Shown one piece after another: positions 17,349-24,893 of a stretch of DNA of 64,000 bases. Made by a program: the position numbers and the translations under genes. Each line of letters starts with the position of its first letter. Within the stretch, counting starts at the first letter, position 1. The stretch comes from Oliverpabstia intestinalis (GTDB taxonomy: Bacteria > Bacillota > Clostridia > Lachnospirales > Lachnospiraceae): the NCBI RefSeq assembly GCF_009696065.1, contig NZ_VUMS01000008.1, forward strand, positions 1 to 64,000. The letters run 5' to 3'. The notes under the pieces are model-generated. The model saw only the letters and a program-made list of their open reading frames with translations. It did not search any database and was not told the origin of the DNA.

Positions 17349-17831
17349 TTACAATCTGTGCACCATAATATATTCTTCCTCTTTATCCTCCACAATTTCA
17401 AATCCGAGTTTTTCATACATCCGTGCGGCGTAGTTTGCTTTCTGCACCGACAGAGATACCTGCGGATAGCCCTGTTGTTTTAATGCGGTAAGCATCTGCT
17501 GCATCAGCGCTGTTCCGATTCCACATCGTCTGAACTCCTCAAGAACCGAAATTGCAAGCGAAGGCGTATCCTCATTCACATGCCCATAATCATCCATGAT
17601 CCGGCACCAGACCGCCCCTGCTATTTTCCCAGATATTTCCGCCACATAGCAGATATCATCTTTCTTTTCCCCAAAATCTGCAACATACACCTGCAACTCA
17701 GGTTCTTTGATGATCTCTTTCGGCGGTGCTTTGGTTCCTTCGGGGATAAAAATTGCTTCATACAGAAACTCGTCTAATATATGTATTTCTTCCTGACGTA
17801 ATTTTCTTATCCGATATGAAATATTCTTCAT
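17349..17831 (-). CDS. GNAT family N-acetyltransferase
   Basis: The 160-residue protein is a single GNAT domain. SLAISVLEEFRRCGIGTALMQQML carries the acetyl-CoA-binding motif A (RxxGIG), and VSLSVQKANYAARMYEKLGFEIV is motif B. The N-terminal DEFLYEAIFIPEG fits a Lachnospiraceae GNAT group of unknown acceptor. The start is ATG 17831, eight bases after GAGGAGG; the GTG three codons upstream abuts the RBS and is rejected. It stands alone between two promoters. The substrate cannot be inferred. Confidence 0.85.
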   Translation of the reverse strand: MKNISYRIRKLRQEEIHILDEFLYEAIFIPEGTKAPPKEIIKEPELQVYVADFGEKKDDICYVAEISGKIAGAVWCRIMDDYGHVNEDTPSLAISVLEEFRRCGIGTALMQQMLTALKQQGYPQVSLSVQKANYAARMYEKLGFEIVEDKEEEYIMVHRL

Positions 17832-18009
17832 TTTCCTCACCTCCTCTATGACATCACTGTTTTGTATAGAAATCTTCTACTTCTATACTCTGATTTTCAT
17901 CATAACATATGATCTGCAATTCCGGCAACTAACATATATATAATAATCTCTCCGAAAAATCCTCACACATGGATTCTTTCTTCTGGTATACTAAAAGGCA
18001 AAGAACGTA

Positions 18010-18093
18010 ATGGAAAATGCAGAAGATACGGTAAAAGAAGTGGCAGATACCGTCACATTCACAAATAGTGAGGACGGAATCGCCATGCATTAA
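18010..18093 (+). CDS. Possible small ORF upstream of glxK
   Basis: An ATG-to-TAA frame of 27 codons begins MENAEDTVKE and ends immediately before the glxK RBS, with its stop overlapping AAAGGAGG. A TATACT -10-like box lies just upstream at about 17987, and AAAAGG precedes the ATG. It is acidic, with no TM segment. It could be a coupled leader peptide, or the last codons of a lost gene. No homology is recognised. Confidence 0.3.
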   Translation: MENAEDTVKEVADTVTFTNSEDGIAMH

Positions 18094-18109
18094 AGGAGGA
18101 TTATCAGGT

Positions 18110-19255
18110 ATGAAAGTAGTAATCGCCATCGATTCATTTAAAGGAAGCATCAGTTCTCCGGATGCCGGAGCTGCCATCCGTGAAGGGATCCACCGGGTAT
18201 TCCCGGATGCAGAAGTTTTTGTCCGCCCTCTGGCTGACGGCGGAGAAGGTACGGTGGAAGCTCTCGCAATCGGTATGCACGGCCGGATCCGTACAGTAAC
18301 CGTCACCGGTCCGCTGGGTACACCTGTAGAGGCAGTTTATGGAATCCTTGATGATTCAAAGACCGCCATCATCGAAATGTCCGCCGCTGCGGGAATCACT
18401 CTGGTAGACGAACCGAATCGAAATCCGTTATATACAACCACCTACGGCGTAGGTGAACTGATCCGCGACGCTATCATCAACGGATGCCGGAACTTCATCG
18501 TTGGTATCGGAGGAAGTGCCACAAACGACGGCGGCATCGGTATGCTTCAGGCTCTCGGATATGAATTTCGGGATAACAACGGACAGCCAGTTCCCTTCGG
18601 AGCCAACGGTCTGTCAAAGATTGCAACAATCCACGACACACATGTTCTCCCGGACCTCAAAGATTGTCACTTTAAAATCGCCTGCGATGTAACCAACCCT
18701 CTTTGTGGTCCCCAGGGCTGCAGCGCCATCTTCGGGCCGCAAAAAGGAGCCACTCCGGACATGATCCGCCAGATGGATCAATGGCTTACCACCTACGCCA
18801 ACATCACCCGTGAAAAATACCCGAATGCCGACCCTGACCACCCTGGCACCGGAGCCGCCGGTGGACTCGGTTTCGCTTTCCTTTCCTACACAAATGCCAT
18901 CCTCCAGTCCGGCATCCAGATCATCCTGGAAGAAACCAGACTGGAATCCTGGATCAAAGATGCTGACATCGTGATCACCGGTGAAGGCCGCCTCGATGGC
19001 CAGACCATCATGGGAAAAGCCCCCATCGGTGTCGCCGCCATCGCAAAAAAATACAACAAAACAGTCCTTGCTTTCTCCGGCTGCACCACCCCTGAAGCCA
19101 GCCTCTGCAACCAGCACGGCATTGACGCCTTCTTCCCCATCCTCCACACCATAACCACCCTGGAAGAAGCCATGACCCCGGAAACCACCCGCCAAAACCT
19201 GACCGACACCACCGAACAGGTCTTCCGCCTGATCCAGGCAGTACAGATACACTAA
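18110..19255 (+). CDS. glxK: Glycerate kinase (GlxK/GarK family)
   Basis: The 381-residue protein matches the type 2 glycerate kinase family. It has the N-terminal KVVIAIDSFKGSISS, ADGGEGTVEAL at about 45, GIGGSATNDGGIGMLQALG at about 125-143, GTGAAGGLGFA at about 245, and DIVITGEGRLDGQT near 285. It phosphorylates D-glycerate with ATP, feeding glycolysis. Start ATG 18110 is ten bases after AAAGGAGG; an earlier in-frame GTG at 18068 has no RBS. The last third is unusually rich in C at third positions (runs of ACC, GCC, CTG), unlike its neighbours. A terminator hairpin follows at 19332. Confidence 0.95.
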   Translation: MKVVIAIDSFKGSISSPDAGAAIREGIHRVFPDAEVFVRPLADGGEGTVEALAIGMHGRIRTVTVTGPLGTPVEAVYGILDDSKTAIIEMSAAAGITLVDEPNRNPLYTTTYGVGELIRDAIINGCRNFIVGIGGSATNDGGIGMLQALGYEFRDNNGQPVPFGANGLSKIATIHDTHVLPDLKDCHFKIACDVTNPLCGPQGCSAIFGPQKGATPDMIRQMDQWLTTYANITREKYPNADPDHPGTGAAGGLGFAFLSYTNAILQSGIQIILEETRLESWIKDADIVITGEGRLDGQTIMGKAPIGVAAIAKKYNKTVLAFSGCTTPEASLCNQHGIDAFFPILHTITTLEEAMTPETTRQNLTDTTEQVFRLIQAVQIH

Positions 19256-19331
19256 ATTACTCTCCTGCACATTCCAGCCATATCCATAATTGACTTAATC
19301 CACTGGATCAATTATGAATATACAATACAGC

Positions 19332-19369
19332 AAAACCGAGGCTGAGATCCCTCTTCTCCCCTCGGTTTT
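19332..19369 (+). terminator. glxK terminator
   Basis: AAAACCGAG and CTCGGTTTT form a nine-base stem around a loop of about 20 nt, with T-rich sequence following. A smaller palindrome, CATAATTGA/TCAATTATG, lies at 19286-19316 between it and the glxK stop. Confidence 0.75.
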
Positions 19370-19575
19370 ATCTATATAATAATACTATGTTCCATTTATA
19401 TGATATGATGTTTGGTTCAAAAGGTATTCTGCCCCCTTTGATACCGTATTGTTCCGTACTTCGTACTTTCACAATCCTCATAGCATAATATAATGCAGTT
19501 TTCAGCAGTTCTCCTTTCAGAACCTCCTACTTCAAAATCCTCTCGTTCATCTTTCAAGTTCTCAGCCATCATCCA

Positions 19576-19763
19576 GCCCGAAAACAGACCGCGCTGTCTG
19601 CAGCAACACTTTGTGGGCGTTTAGGGGAAGCTTTGAAATCCAGCCCTTACGTAGACTTAGGCTCGAGCGCTCTCGCGAGAGTCTTAGTCGAAGTTAGGGA
19701 TTAGTTCAAGGTTCCCCTGCCCACGTTGCCGCAGACAGCGCGGTCTGTTTTCGGGCGTCCGTC
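19576..19763. repeat. Long covarying hairpin element, copy 1
   Basis: Arms at 19576-19601 and 19731-19756 are a perfect 26-bp inverted repeat. Inside, GTGGGC/GCCCAC, AGGGGAA/TTCCCCT, CTTTGAA/TTCAAGG and CCCTTAC/GTTAGGG can pair in turn, separated by left-strand bulges ACTTT and GTTT, and CTCTCGCGAGAG (19670-19681) is a palindrome at the tip. The right edge GGCGTCC is shared with the copy at 50787-50970. The outer arms of the two copies are unrelated in sequence. It sits between convergent glxK and the M29 peptidase gene. No ORF in it is credible. Confidence 0.8.
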
Positions 19764-19798
19764 TTAAACACCTTTTCTATATGGCATGTTCCCCCAGC

Positions 19799-21031
19799 TT
19801 ACTCAGCCCAGGTCCCATCCACAAAAATATCCACTTCACTGCCATCTTCCCGGATCCCCACAATATGCAGATCATCTGATCCAACCATAAAGTCCATATG
19901 GATCATAGAATCATTAATCCCTTTCGCATAGATCTCCTCATCCGTCATATCCATAAATCCTTCAATAACCTCAGAAAATCCACGTCCGGCAGCCACATGA
20001 CAGCATGCATTTTCATCAAACAAAGTGTTGTAGAACATCAGACCGGACTGATTGATCGGAGACTCCTTCGGAACCAGTGCCACTTCACCAAGCATGGAAG
20101 CACCCTCATCCATCGCAAACATTTTCTTCAGGACTTCTTCCCCCTGATCAGCGTGGCAGTCAACCACTCTTCCGTCTTTAAAATCAACCGTAAAATGATT
20201 GATGACCTGTCCGGAACGGCTTAATGGTTTGGTAGAAACCAGACGTCCTTCACCTTTTCCCTTCATCGGGCTTGTGAAAACTTCCTCCGTCGGCATGTTC
20301 GGAACAAAGAAAGCCCGATTCAGATGATTGATATCTCCTGCACTGCCCCATTTTGCTCCCGGAATCAGATCCACACGAAAATCCGTACCGTTGCTGCTTG
20401 TATAATGCAGTGTTTTAAAATTCTGTTCATTTAACCAATTTGCTTTCTGCGTCATCCGTTCATTATGTGCCTGCCAGATCTTTTCCCCATCCTCACCATC
20501 TTTCAAATATACGCAGTCAAAGATCGCATCCCACAGTTTTTCCACTGCCACATCCTCTGTATCATCCGGAAATACTTTTTTCGCCCATTTTTCAGAAGCT
20601 GCTGCCACGATCAGCCACTGATGTTTACCATCGATCTGATCACGGTATTTTTTCATGACTTTCTGACGCATCTGGCTGACGGTAGAGATCAGATCCGGGG
20701 AGATTCCTGCCAGTTCATCCGGGTCAGAAGAATCAATAAAGATACGAACCGGCAGATCCACGGTCATCTGTTTCGCCCGCTCCTCTTCCCATACCGGTAC
20801 TTCACCGAGTACATCAGCTGCCGCATACTGATAATGCAGTTTGTTGATTTCTCCGCACTCCCAAAACATCTCTACATAACTTGCACCTGCTTTGTAACAC
20901 TCTTCAGTCACCATCTTTACCAGCGGAATCTGATCCACACCTGCCTGCAGACGGACGCGCTGTCCTTTCTGTACATTGGCTCCGATCTTTACGATCAGTT
21001 TCGCATATTCTCTTAATTTGTTCTCGTTCAT
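19799..21031 (-). CDS. M29 family aminopeptidase (AmpS/AmpT type)
   Basis: The 410-residue cytosolic metallo-aminopeptidase matches family M29. It carries VKIGANVQKGQRVRLQAGVD, ASYVEMFW, LHYTSSNGTDFRVDL, GEVALVPKESPINQSGLMF, and MIHMDFMVGSDDLHIVG near the C-terminus, which contributes His and Asp metal ligands; the Glu ligands lie in the GEV and SGLMFYNTLFDENA regions. It removes N-terminal residues from peptides. The start is ATG 21031 after GGAGAAGG; the frame extends 12 codons upstream without homology. It is monocistronic. The gap behind it holds the long hairpin element. Confidence 0.92.
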   Translation of the reverse strand: MNENKLREYAKLIVKIGANVQKGQRVRLQAGVDQIPLVKMVTEECYKAGASYVEMFWECGEINKLHYQYAAADVLGEVPVWEEERAKQMTVDLPVRIFIDSSDPDELAGISPDLISTVSQMRQKVMKKYRDQIDGKHQWLIVAAASEKWAKKVFPDDTEDVAVEKLWDAIFDCVYLKDGEDGEKIWQAHNERMTQKANWLNEQNFKTLHYTSSNGTDFRVDLIPGAKWGSAGDINHLNRAFFVPNMPTEEVFTSPMKGKGEGRLVSTKPLSRSGQVINHFTVDFKDGRVVDCHADQGEEVLKKMFAMDEGASMLGEVALVPKESPINQSGLMFYNTLFDENACCHVAAGRGFSEVIEGFMDMTDEEIYAKGINDSMIHMDFMVGSDDLHIVGIREDGSEVDIFVDGTWAE

Positions 21032-21067
21032 ACTACCTTCTCCAGTCATTTTCTCATATTCTGTCAT

Positions 21068-21334
21068 CGGCTGTCACTCATCTGCGACACCCACAGTTAC
21101 TTATGAGTATACCCGCTTTTTGTACGGGATGCAAGCACGGTCTTTCTCCTGTGCAGTCACACGAAAAACGCCTCACGGATATTACCAGCGAACGGTAACA
21201 CACGCGGTAATCAATTGCTTCTTGTAACTTCCTGCCCCATATACTATAATACGATGTGATCGGATTGCTTCATTGCTACGCAATTCCCGCAATCCTTGAA
21301 TACCGAAGACACAATTTCGCACAGGAGGACGCAC
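21068..21334. other. Intergenic stretch with GTAAC-type words
   Basis: This gap lies between the divergent M29 peptidase and NUDIX genes. It contains CACAGTTACTTATGAG near 21101 and GGTAACACACGCGGTAA near 21193, which match the short repeat family. The NUDIX RBS AGGAGG is at its end. Paired promoters are expected, but none is clear. Confidence 0.35.
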
Positions 21335-21883
21335 ATGGAATATCTGGATATCGTAGATGAACAAGGACAACCGACCGGGGAAATCGTTTCCCGCACCCTT
21401 GCACACACGAAAGGAATCCGCCATCGAACAGCTCATATCTGGATCGTTCGCAGGAAAAACGAACATTTTCAGGTTCTGATGCAAAAACGCGCAATGAGCA
21501 AAGATTCTTTTCCCGGAAAATACGATACGTCTTCCGCCGGTCATATTCAGGCAGGCGATGAACCACTTGCATCCGGCCTGCGGGAACTTGCGGAAGAGCT
21601 GGGCATCCACGCCAAACCGGAGGATCTGGAATTTGCCGGATGCATCCACGGAAATTTTGCAGAAGAATTTCATGGAAAAATCTTCCGGGACAACGAAATT
21701 GCCTTTGTCTATATCTATCAGCAGCCTGTCGATATCGAGACACTCGTCCTGCAAAAAGAGGAGGTGGAATCGGTGCGGTGGTTTGATCTGGAAGAAACAT
21801 ACCAGAACTGTCGAAACCGTAACACGCAGTTTTGTGCCCCTGTCCCGGGACTCGAAGTTGTACGGCAATACCTGTACGGTTGA
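21335..21883 (+). CDS. NUDIX hydrolase, IPP isomerase-like (YfcD group)
   Basis: The 182-residue protein opens EYLDIVDEQGQPTGE. A full Nudix box follows at about residues 65-87: GHIQAGDEPLASGLRELAEELGI matches Gx5Ex7REUxEExGU. The N-terminal HTKGIRHRTAHIWIV and the overall layout resemble isopentenyl-diphosphate isomerase and YfcD-type Nudix proteins, which hydrolyse nucleoside diphosphate derivatives; the substrate is not certain. The start is ATG 21335 after AGGAGGACGCAC, and upstream in-frame codons lack an RBS. A HEPN-family remnant lies convergently 18 bp downstream. Confidence 0.88.
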   Translation: MEYLDIVDEQGQPTGEIVSRTLAHTKGIRHRTAHIWIVRRKNEHFQVLMQKRAMSKDSFPGKYDTSSAGHIQAGDEPLASGLRELAEELGIHAKPEDLEFAGCIHGNFAEEFHGKIFRDNEIAFVYIYQQPVDIETLVLQKEEVESVRWFDLEETYQNCRNRNTQFCAPVPGLEVVRQYLYG

Positions 21884-21901
21884 AATACACACATGCTTAT
21901 C

Positions 21902-22186
21902 CTACCTCCAGTCACTTTCTGCTTCGTCCAGTTTCTCCAATAATGTCTCGTTAAGAATCTTGAAAGCCGGAATAAAGCTGTCACGTATCAGTATGATCAT
22001 TTCATTCACTTCATCTTCATTCCATATATGGACAGATGTATTACGCCTTTTTAACATAAGCAGCCATACTTCTGCATCGTTAATAAATCCAACTTTATAA
22101 CCAAGCTGCAGAATTTCACGGGGAGATCCTGTAGAAGCTCCCTCCACACTGTGCATTCTCATAATTTCCTGCAACGCTTTCCATGC
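21902..22186 (-). pseudogene. HI0074-family nucleotidyltransferase substrate-binding (HEPN) protein, N-terminally truncated
   Basis: The readable frame gives LAWKALQEIMRMHSVEG, then SPREILQLGYKVGFINDAEVW, MLKRRNTSVHIWNEDEV and a helical tail. This is the TIGR01987/HI0074 HEPN fold, including the RNxxxH-like segment (RNTSVH) of HEPN proteins. Homologues have about 30 more N-terminal residues; here an in-frame TGA lies about a dozen codons before the first usable codon (a TTG at 22174), and no ATG with an RBS exists. The partner MNT nucleotidyltransferase, normally adjacent, is absent. It is best read as a remnant of a MNT/HEPN toxin-antitoxin pair. Confidence 0.7.
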
Positions 22187-22302
22187 AAGTTTTACATAAA
22201 TTTTTCATTACTGCGCATGCGTATTTTACACAGTTTTTTTATAATCATGACAGTAAAAGAAAACAATATGAATAAAATCAAACACAGAAATGAGGGATCG
22301 TT

Positions 22303-22605
22303 ATGTATAAAACCGTATGGAATTTTATGAACCATCATGTAAAAAGCTCACATGTTTCAGCAATGTTTCTCGCAGCGCTGCTGGCGGGATGGACACTGAT
22401 CGGACTGCTTACCGGTTCTGTTGTCTGCCTGATCAGCGCCATTTCCCTTTCTACCAAAACAGTTGTCCTCTTTTGTTCTGCGGGTTACACAGGTCTGATT
22501 TTCGGATTCTTTGGAGGTATCTTCTATCTGTATCAAAAAACTTCGCCTCACAAAGAATCCTCTATAAATGCACCATTACCACTCGGAACCCAAAAGGCAG
22601 CTTAA
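22303..22605 (+). CDS. Small membrane protein of unknown function
   Basis: The 100-residue protein has two hydrophobic segments (about residues 18-45, AMFLAALLAGWTLIGLLTG onward, and 53-77, VVLFCSAGYTGLIFGFFGG) and a short polar tail. The RBS GAGGGATC precedes the ATG. No conserved family is recognised. Its stop codon lies inside a perfect hairpin that serves as terminator for it and for the convergent MYG1-like gene. Confidence 0.6.
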   Translation: MYKTVWNFMNHHVKSSHVSAMFLAALLAGWTLIGLLTGSVVCLISAISLSTKTVVLFCSAGYTGLIFGFFGGIFYLYQKTSPHKESSINAPLPLGTQKAA

Positions 22606-22617
22606 GCTGCCTTTTTT
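22592..22617. terminator. Bidirectional terminator between convergent genes
   Basis: AAAAGGCAGC and GCTGCCTTTT are a perfect palindrome with central TTAA, flanked by an A-run and a T-run. The stop of the small membrane protein lies within it, and the stop of the convergent MYG1-like gene lies at its other edge (22616). Confidence 0.85.
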
Positions 22618-23854
22618 ATGATCCCGATGGGATTCTCACCAGAAGTTTCTGTCCGTCCTTTTCCACCATCGTCAGCACCGGAATATGTTTCTTTCTCAGT
22701 GCATGAACGACCGGATATCCTGCAAACATATGATCTGCCACATAAACCGCCTCCGGTTTATATTTCAGGATCTGCTTTACCTGTGTTTTCACAAACGCTT
22801 TCCATTCCTGCTTTTCCATCACAACTTCCCCGTAGATTCCCTGAAGTTCCAGCTCCGGAAGTTCCGCATAATCCATATGAATGATCCGCGCAGTCTGCAG
22901 ACCCGGCAGTTTTCCAAGCAGTTTATCTGCCACTGCACCTCCACCAAAGTTCACAAGTACCGGTTCTTCCCTGTACTCTGCAAGGCTGATCTCGCATGCT
23001 TTCACCGCATCTTCCAACGTCCCTGTGGTCAGCAGAAAGCCTCCTTTATGACAGAATCCCGCACTTACCAGCCCTGTTTCTTTCTGTAATTCTTCATTTT
23101 CCAGACCCAGCCATTCAGATGGGAAACTGCATTTGTAATTCAGTGAATATTCTTTCTTCTGTGGCTGGATACAGTATCCGCCCCGGTTGGACGGAAAGAT
23201 CACAAAGGCTATCTCCGTCTCGGACAGTCTTTTCTGACACGGTACAAATTCCGGAAGAATCAGAATCTTCGCCTCGTTTTCTTTCTTTTCGCCGGACTGT
23301 AACGCTCTCTCATGCGCTTCGAGAATCTCTTCCACCCGTCTGTCCGCCCGTTCATTTCCCAGATACCGCTCGAATTTATTCTCCAGAATCATCCCTGCCA
23401 CACTGACCGCCTGGAAAAATGCTTCGTCGTTGCTCCCGCTGGCATCCCAGGTCGGATTAAAGTTTCCGATCAGCGCCGCCAGTTCATTCTTCTCACCGGT
23501 ATTATCGTTGTTATCTAATGGCTGTACAAACGCTTCATCAAATTTCTGTGCCAGTTCCTCTCCCAGGATCTCTGCCCCCAGTGCTTCCCACAAAAGCCCA
23601 AGCGCCGCATACGCAACTCCGTTCTCCCGGATCCGACTGTCTTTCTGGTGATGATCGTACTGCCCTCTTCCGATATCAAAAACAATCCCCTCGAAGTCTT
23701 CCGGCACTTTATTCCCCCTTGTGATCGTAATCTCCGGGTTCAGATATAACAGCAGAGCTGCAGAAAACACATCATCTGCATGAAACTTTCCGCTGTGGGT
23801 AAAGGCAGACGCATGTTCCTGTCTGATCTGTTTTAATAATGTATTTGTTTTCAT
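22616..23854 (-). CDS. MYG1-family metal-dependent protein with an extra C-terminal domain
   Basis: Residues 1-290 match the MYG1/GAMM1 family (DHH-like): THSGKFHADDVFSAALLLYL, FDIGRGQYDHHQKD, an ALIGNFNPTWDASGSNDEAF segment and GFCHKGGFLLTTGTLEDAVK. Human MYG1 is a 3'-5' RNA exonuclease; the bacterial role is unproven. From residue 296 on, about 117 residues (VLVNFGGGAVADKLLGKL, AVYVADHMFAGYPVVHALRK) form an additional alpha/beta, Rossmann-like region not present in the plain family and not recognised here. Start ATG 23854 is followed at once by TNTLLKQIRQEH. It is monocistronic. Confidence 0.8.
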   Translation of the reverse strand: MKTNTLLKQIRQEHASAFTHSGKFHADDVFSAALLLYLNPEITITRGNKVPEDFEGIVFDIGRGQYDHHQKDSRIRENGVAYAALGLLWEALGAEILGEELAQKFDEAFVQPLDNNDNTGEKNELAALIGNFNPTWDASGSNDEAFFQAVSVAGMILENKFERYLGNERADRRVEEILEAHERALQSGEKKENEAKILILPEFVPCQKRLSETEIAFVIFPSNRGGYCIQPQKKEYSLNYKCSFPSEWLGLENEELQKETGLVSAGFCHKGGFLLTTGTLEDAVKACEISLAEYREEPVLVNFGGGAVADKLLGKLPGLQTARIIHMDYAELPELELQGIYGEVVMEKQEWKAFVKTQVKQILKYKPEAVYVADHMFAGYPVVHALRKKHIPVLTMVEKDGQKLLVRIPSGS

Positions 23855-23947
23855 TATATATTCTCCTCGTATCTCATTCAGATTCTATCATGATCTCCAT
23901 TCGTCGTTCGCCGACATCGCATCCTGCTGAAAAGCAAAATGCAAAAA

Positions 23948-23982
23948 GGAAGCATCGGCTCTGACAGATAACCGATGCTTCC
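23948..23982 (-). terminator. Terminator of the sugar O-acetyltransferase gene
   Basis: GGAAGCATCGG and CCGATGCTTCC form a perfect 11-bp stem around a 13-nt loop. On the minus strand it is followed by TTTTTGC, 14 bp after the stop of the acetyltransferase. Confidence 0.85.
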
Positions 23983-23995
23983 GTCCTGGTTTTTA

Positions 23996-24634
23996 TTATT
24001 CTGTACCAGCAAATCCTCTGGCTGCCAGATCGTTCCATGCTTCTTCATCGAACTCATTTTTCTTATAGTAGTATTTTCTGTCTTCATCTGTGATCCTGCG
24101 GATTGCTTTGCACGGATTACCGGCTGCGATCGTCCAGTCCGGGATGTCTTTGGTTACGACACTTCCGGCTCCGATGATCACATTGTTACCGATCTTTACG
24201 CCCGGACAGATCACACTGTTGCCACCGATCCAGCAGTTATCTCCGATAGAAACCGGAATTCCATATTCATACGCACTGTTTCTCGAATCCGGATGCACCG
24301 GGTGACCTGCGGTATAGATTGCTACATTCGGAGCCAGCTGGCAATTATCGCCGATGGTAACTTTTCCCACATCCAGAATCGTACAGTTATAGTTTGCATA
24401 AAAGTTTTTACCGACTTCGATGTTAAATCCATAGTCACAGTAGAATGGTGGATTGATAAAAGCACCGTCTGATTTTCCCAGCAGTTCTTTTACAATCGCT
24501 CCAATCTTATCAAAGTCCGAACGATCTGCCGTATTTAACTCCTGCGTCAGCTTTCGCGCCCGTTTCTGCTGTTCAAGGACCTCAGCATCTGATATGTAAG
24601 GAAGTCCTGCATCTCTTCTTTCAATATTGTTCAT
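23996..24634 (-). CDS. maa: Maltose/galactoside O-acetyltransferase family protein
   Basis: The 212-residue protein is a left-handed beta-helix (LbH) acetyltransferase of the LacA/Maa group. The N-terminal helical Mac domain (GLPYISDAEVLEQQKRARKL) is followed by FINPPFYCDYGFNIEVGKNFYANYN, then APNVAIYTAGHPVHPDSRN with the catalytic His, and hexapeptide repeats (VSIGDNCWIGGNSVICPGVKIGNN). It transfers acetyl from acetyl-CoA to sugars. ATG 24634 has RBS GAGGG; the six codons before it are rejected. It is monocistronic with its own terminator. Confidence 0.92.
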   Translation of the reverse strand: MNNIERRDAGLPYISDAEVLEQQKRARKLTQELNTADRSDFDKIGAIVKELLGKSDGAFINPPFYCDYGFNIEVGKNFYANYNCTILDVGKVTIGDNCQLAPNVAIYTAGHPVHPDSRNSAYEYGIPVSIGDNCWIGGNSVICPGVKIGNNVIIGAGSVVTKDIPDWTIAAGNPCKAIRRITDEDRKYYYKKNEFDEEAWNDLAARGFAGTE

Positions 24635-24652
24635 ACTTTTCCCTCTTCTCAT

Positions 24653-24893
24653 TTTATAGTTTTCACATCCCTGTTATTTGTATGATACTGATTCTTTCGC
24701 ATCTGGTCAATATATATTTGCACTTTTCTTTTTTGCTTTTCAAAACACTGAATTCTTGAAACAGATTCTGTTTTTGTCTAAAAATACACCTGACATCTTA
24801 TACCGGATCTATTATAATAAAAACCAGTAATTTATTATTATAAACTGCAAAAACTATCATAAACGCCTACTGTTCCTTATGAACAAACTGCGT
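24653..24893. other. AT-rich intergenic region
   Basis: This 240-bp gap contains a weak hairpin TAAACGC/GCGTTTA at about 24861-24896, followed on the minus strand by GTTTTTGC, which may terminate the HAD gene. No other feature is seen. Confidence 0.35.

Noticed and set aside
18614-19270. 218-codon minus-strand ORF opposite glxK
   Set aside because: It arises from the C-rich third positions of glxK; it has no homology, no RBS and no independent promoter.
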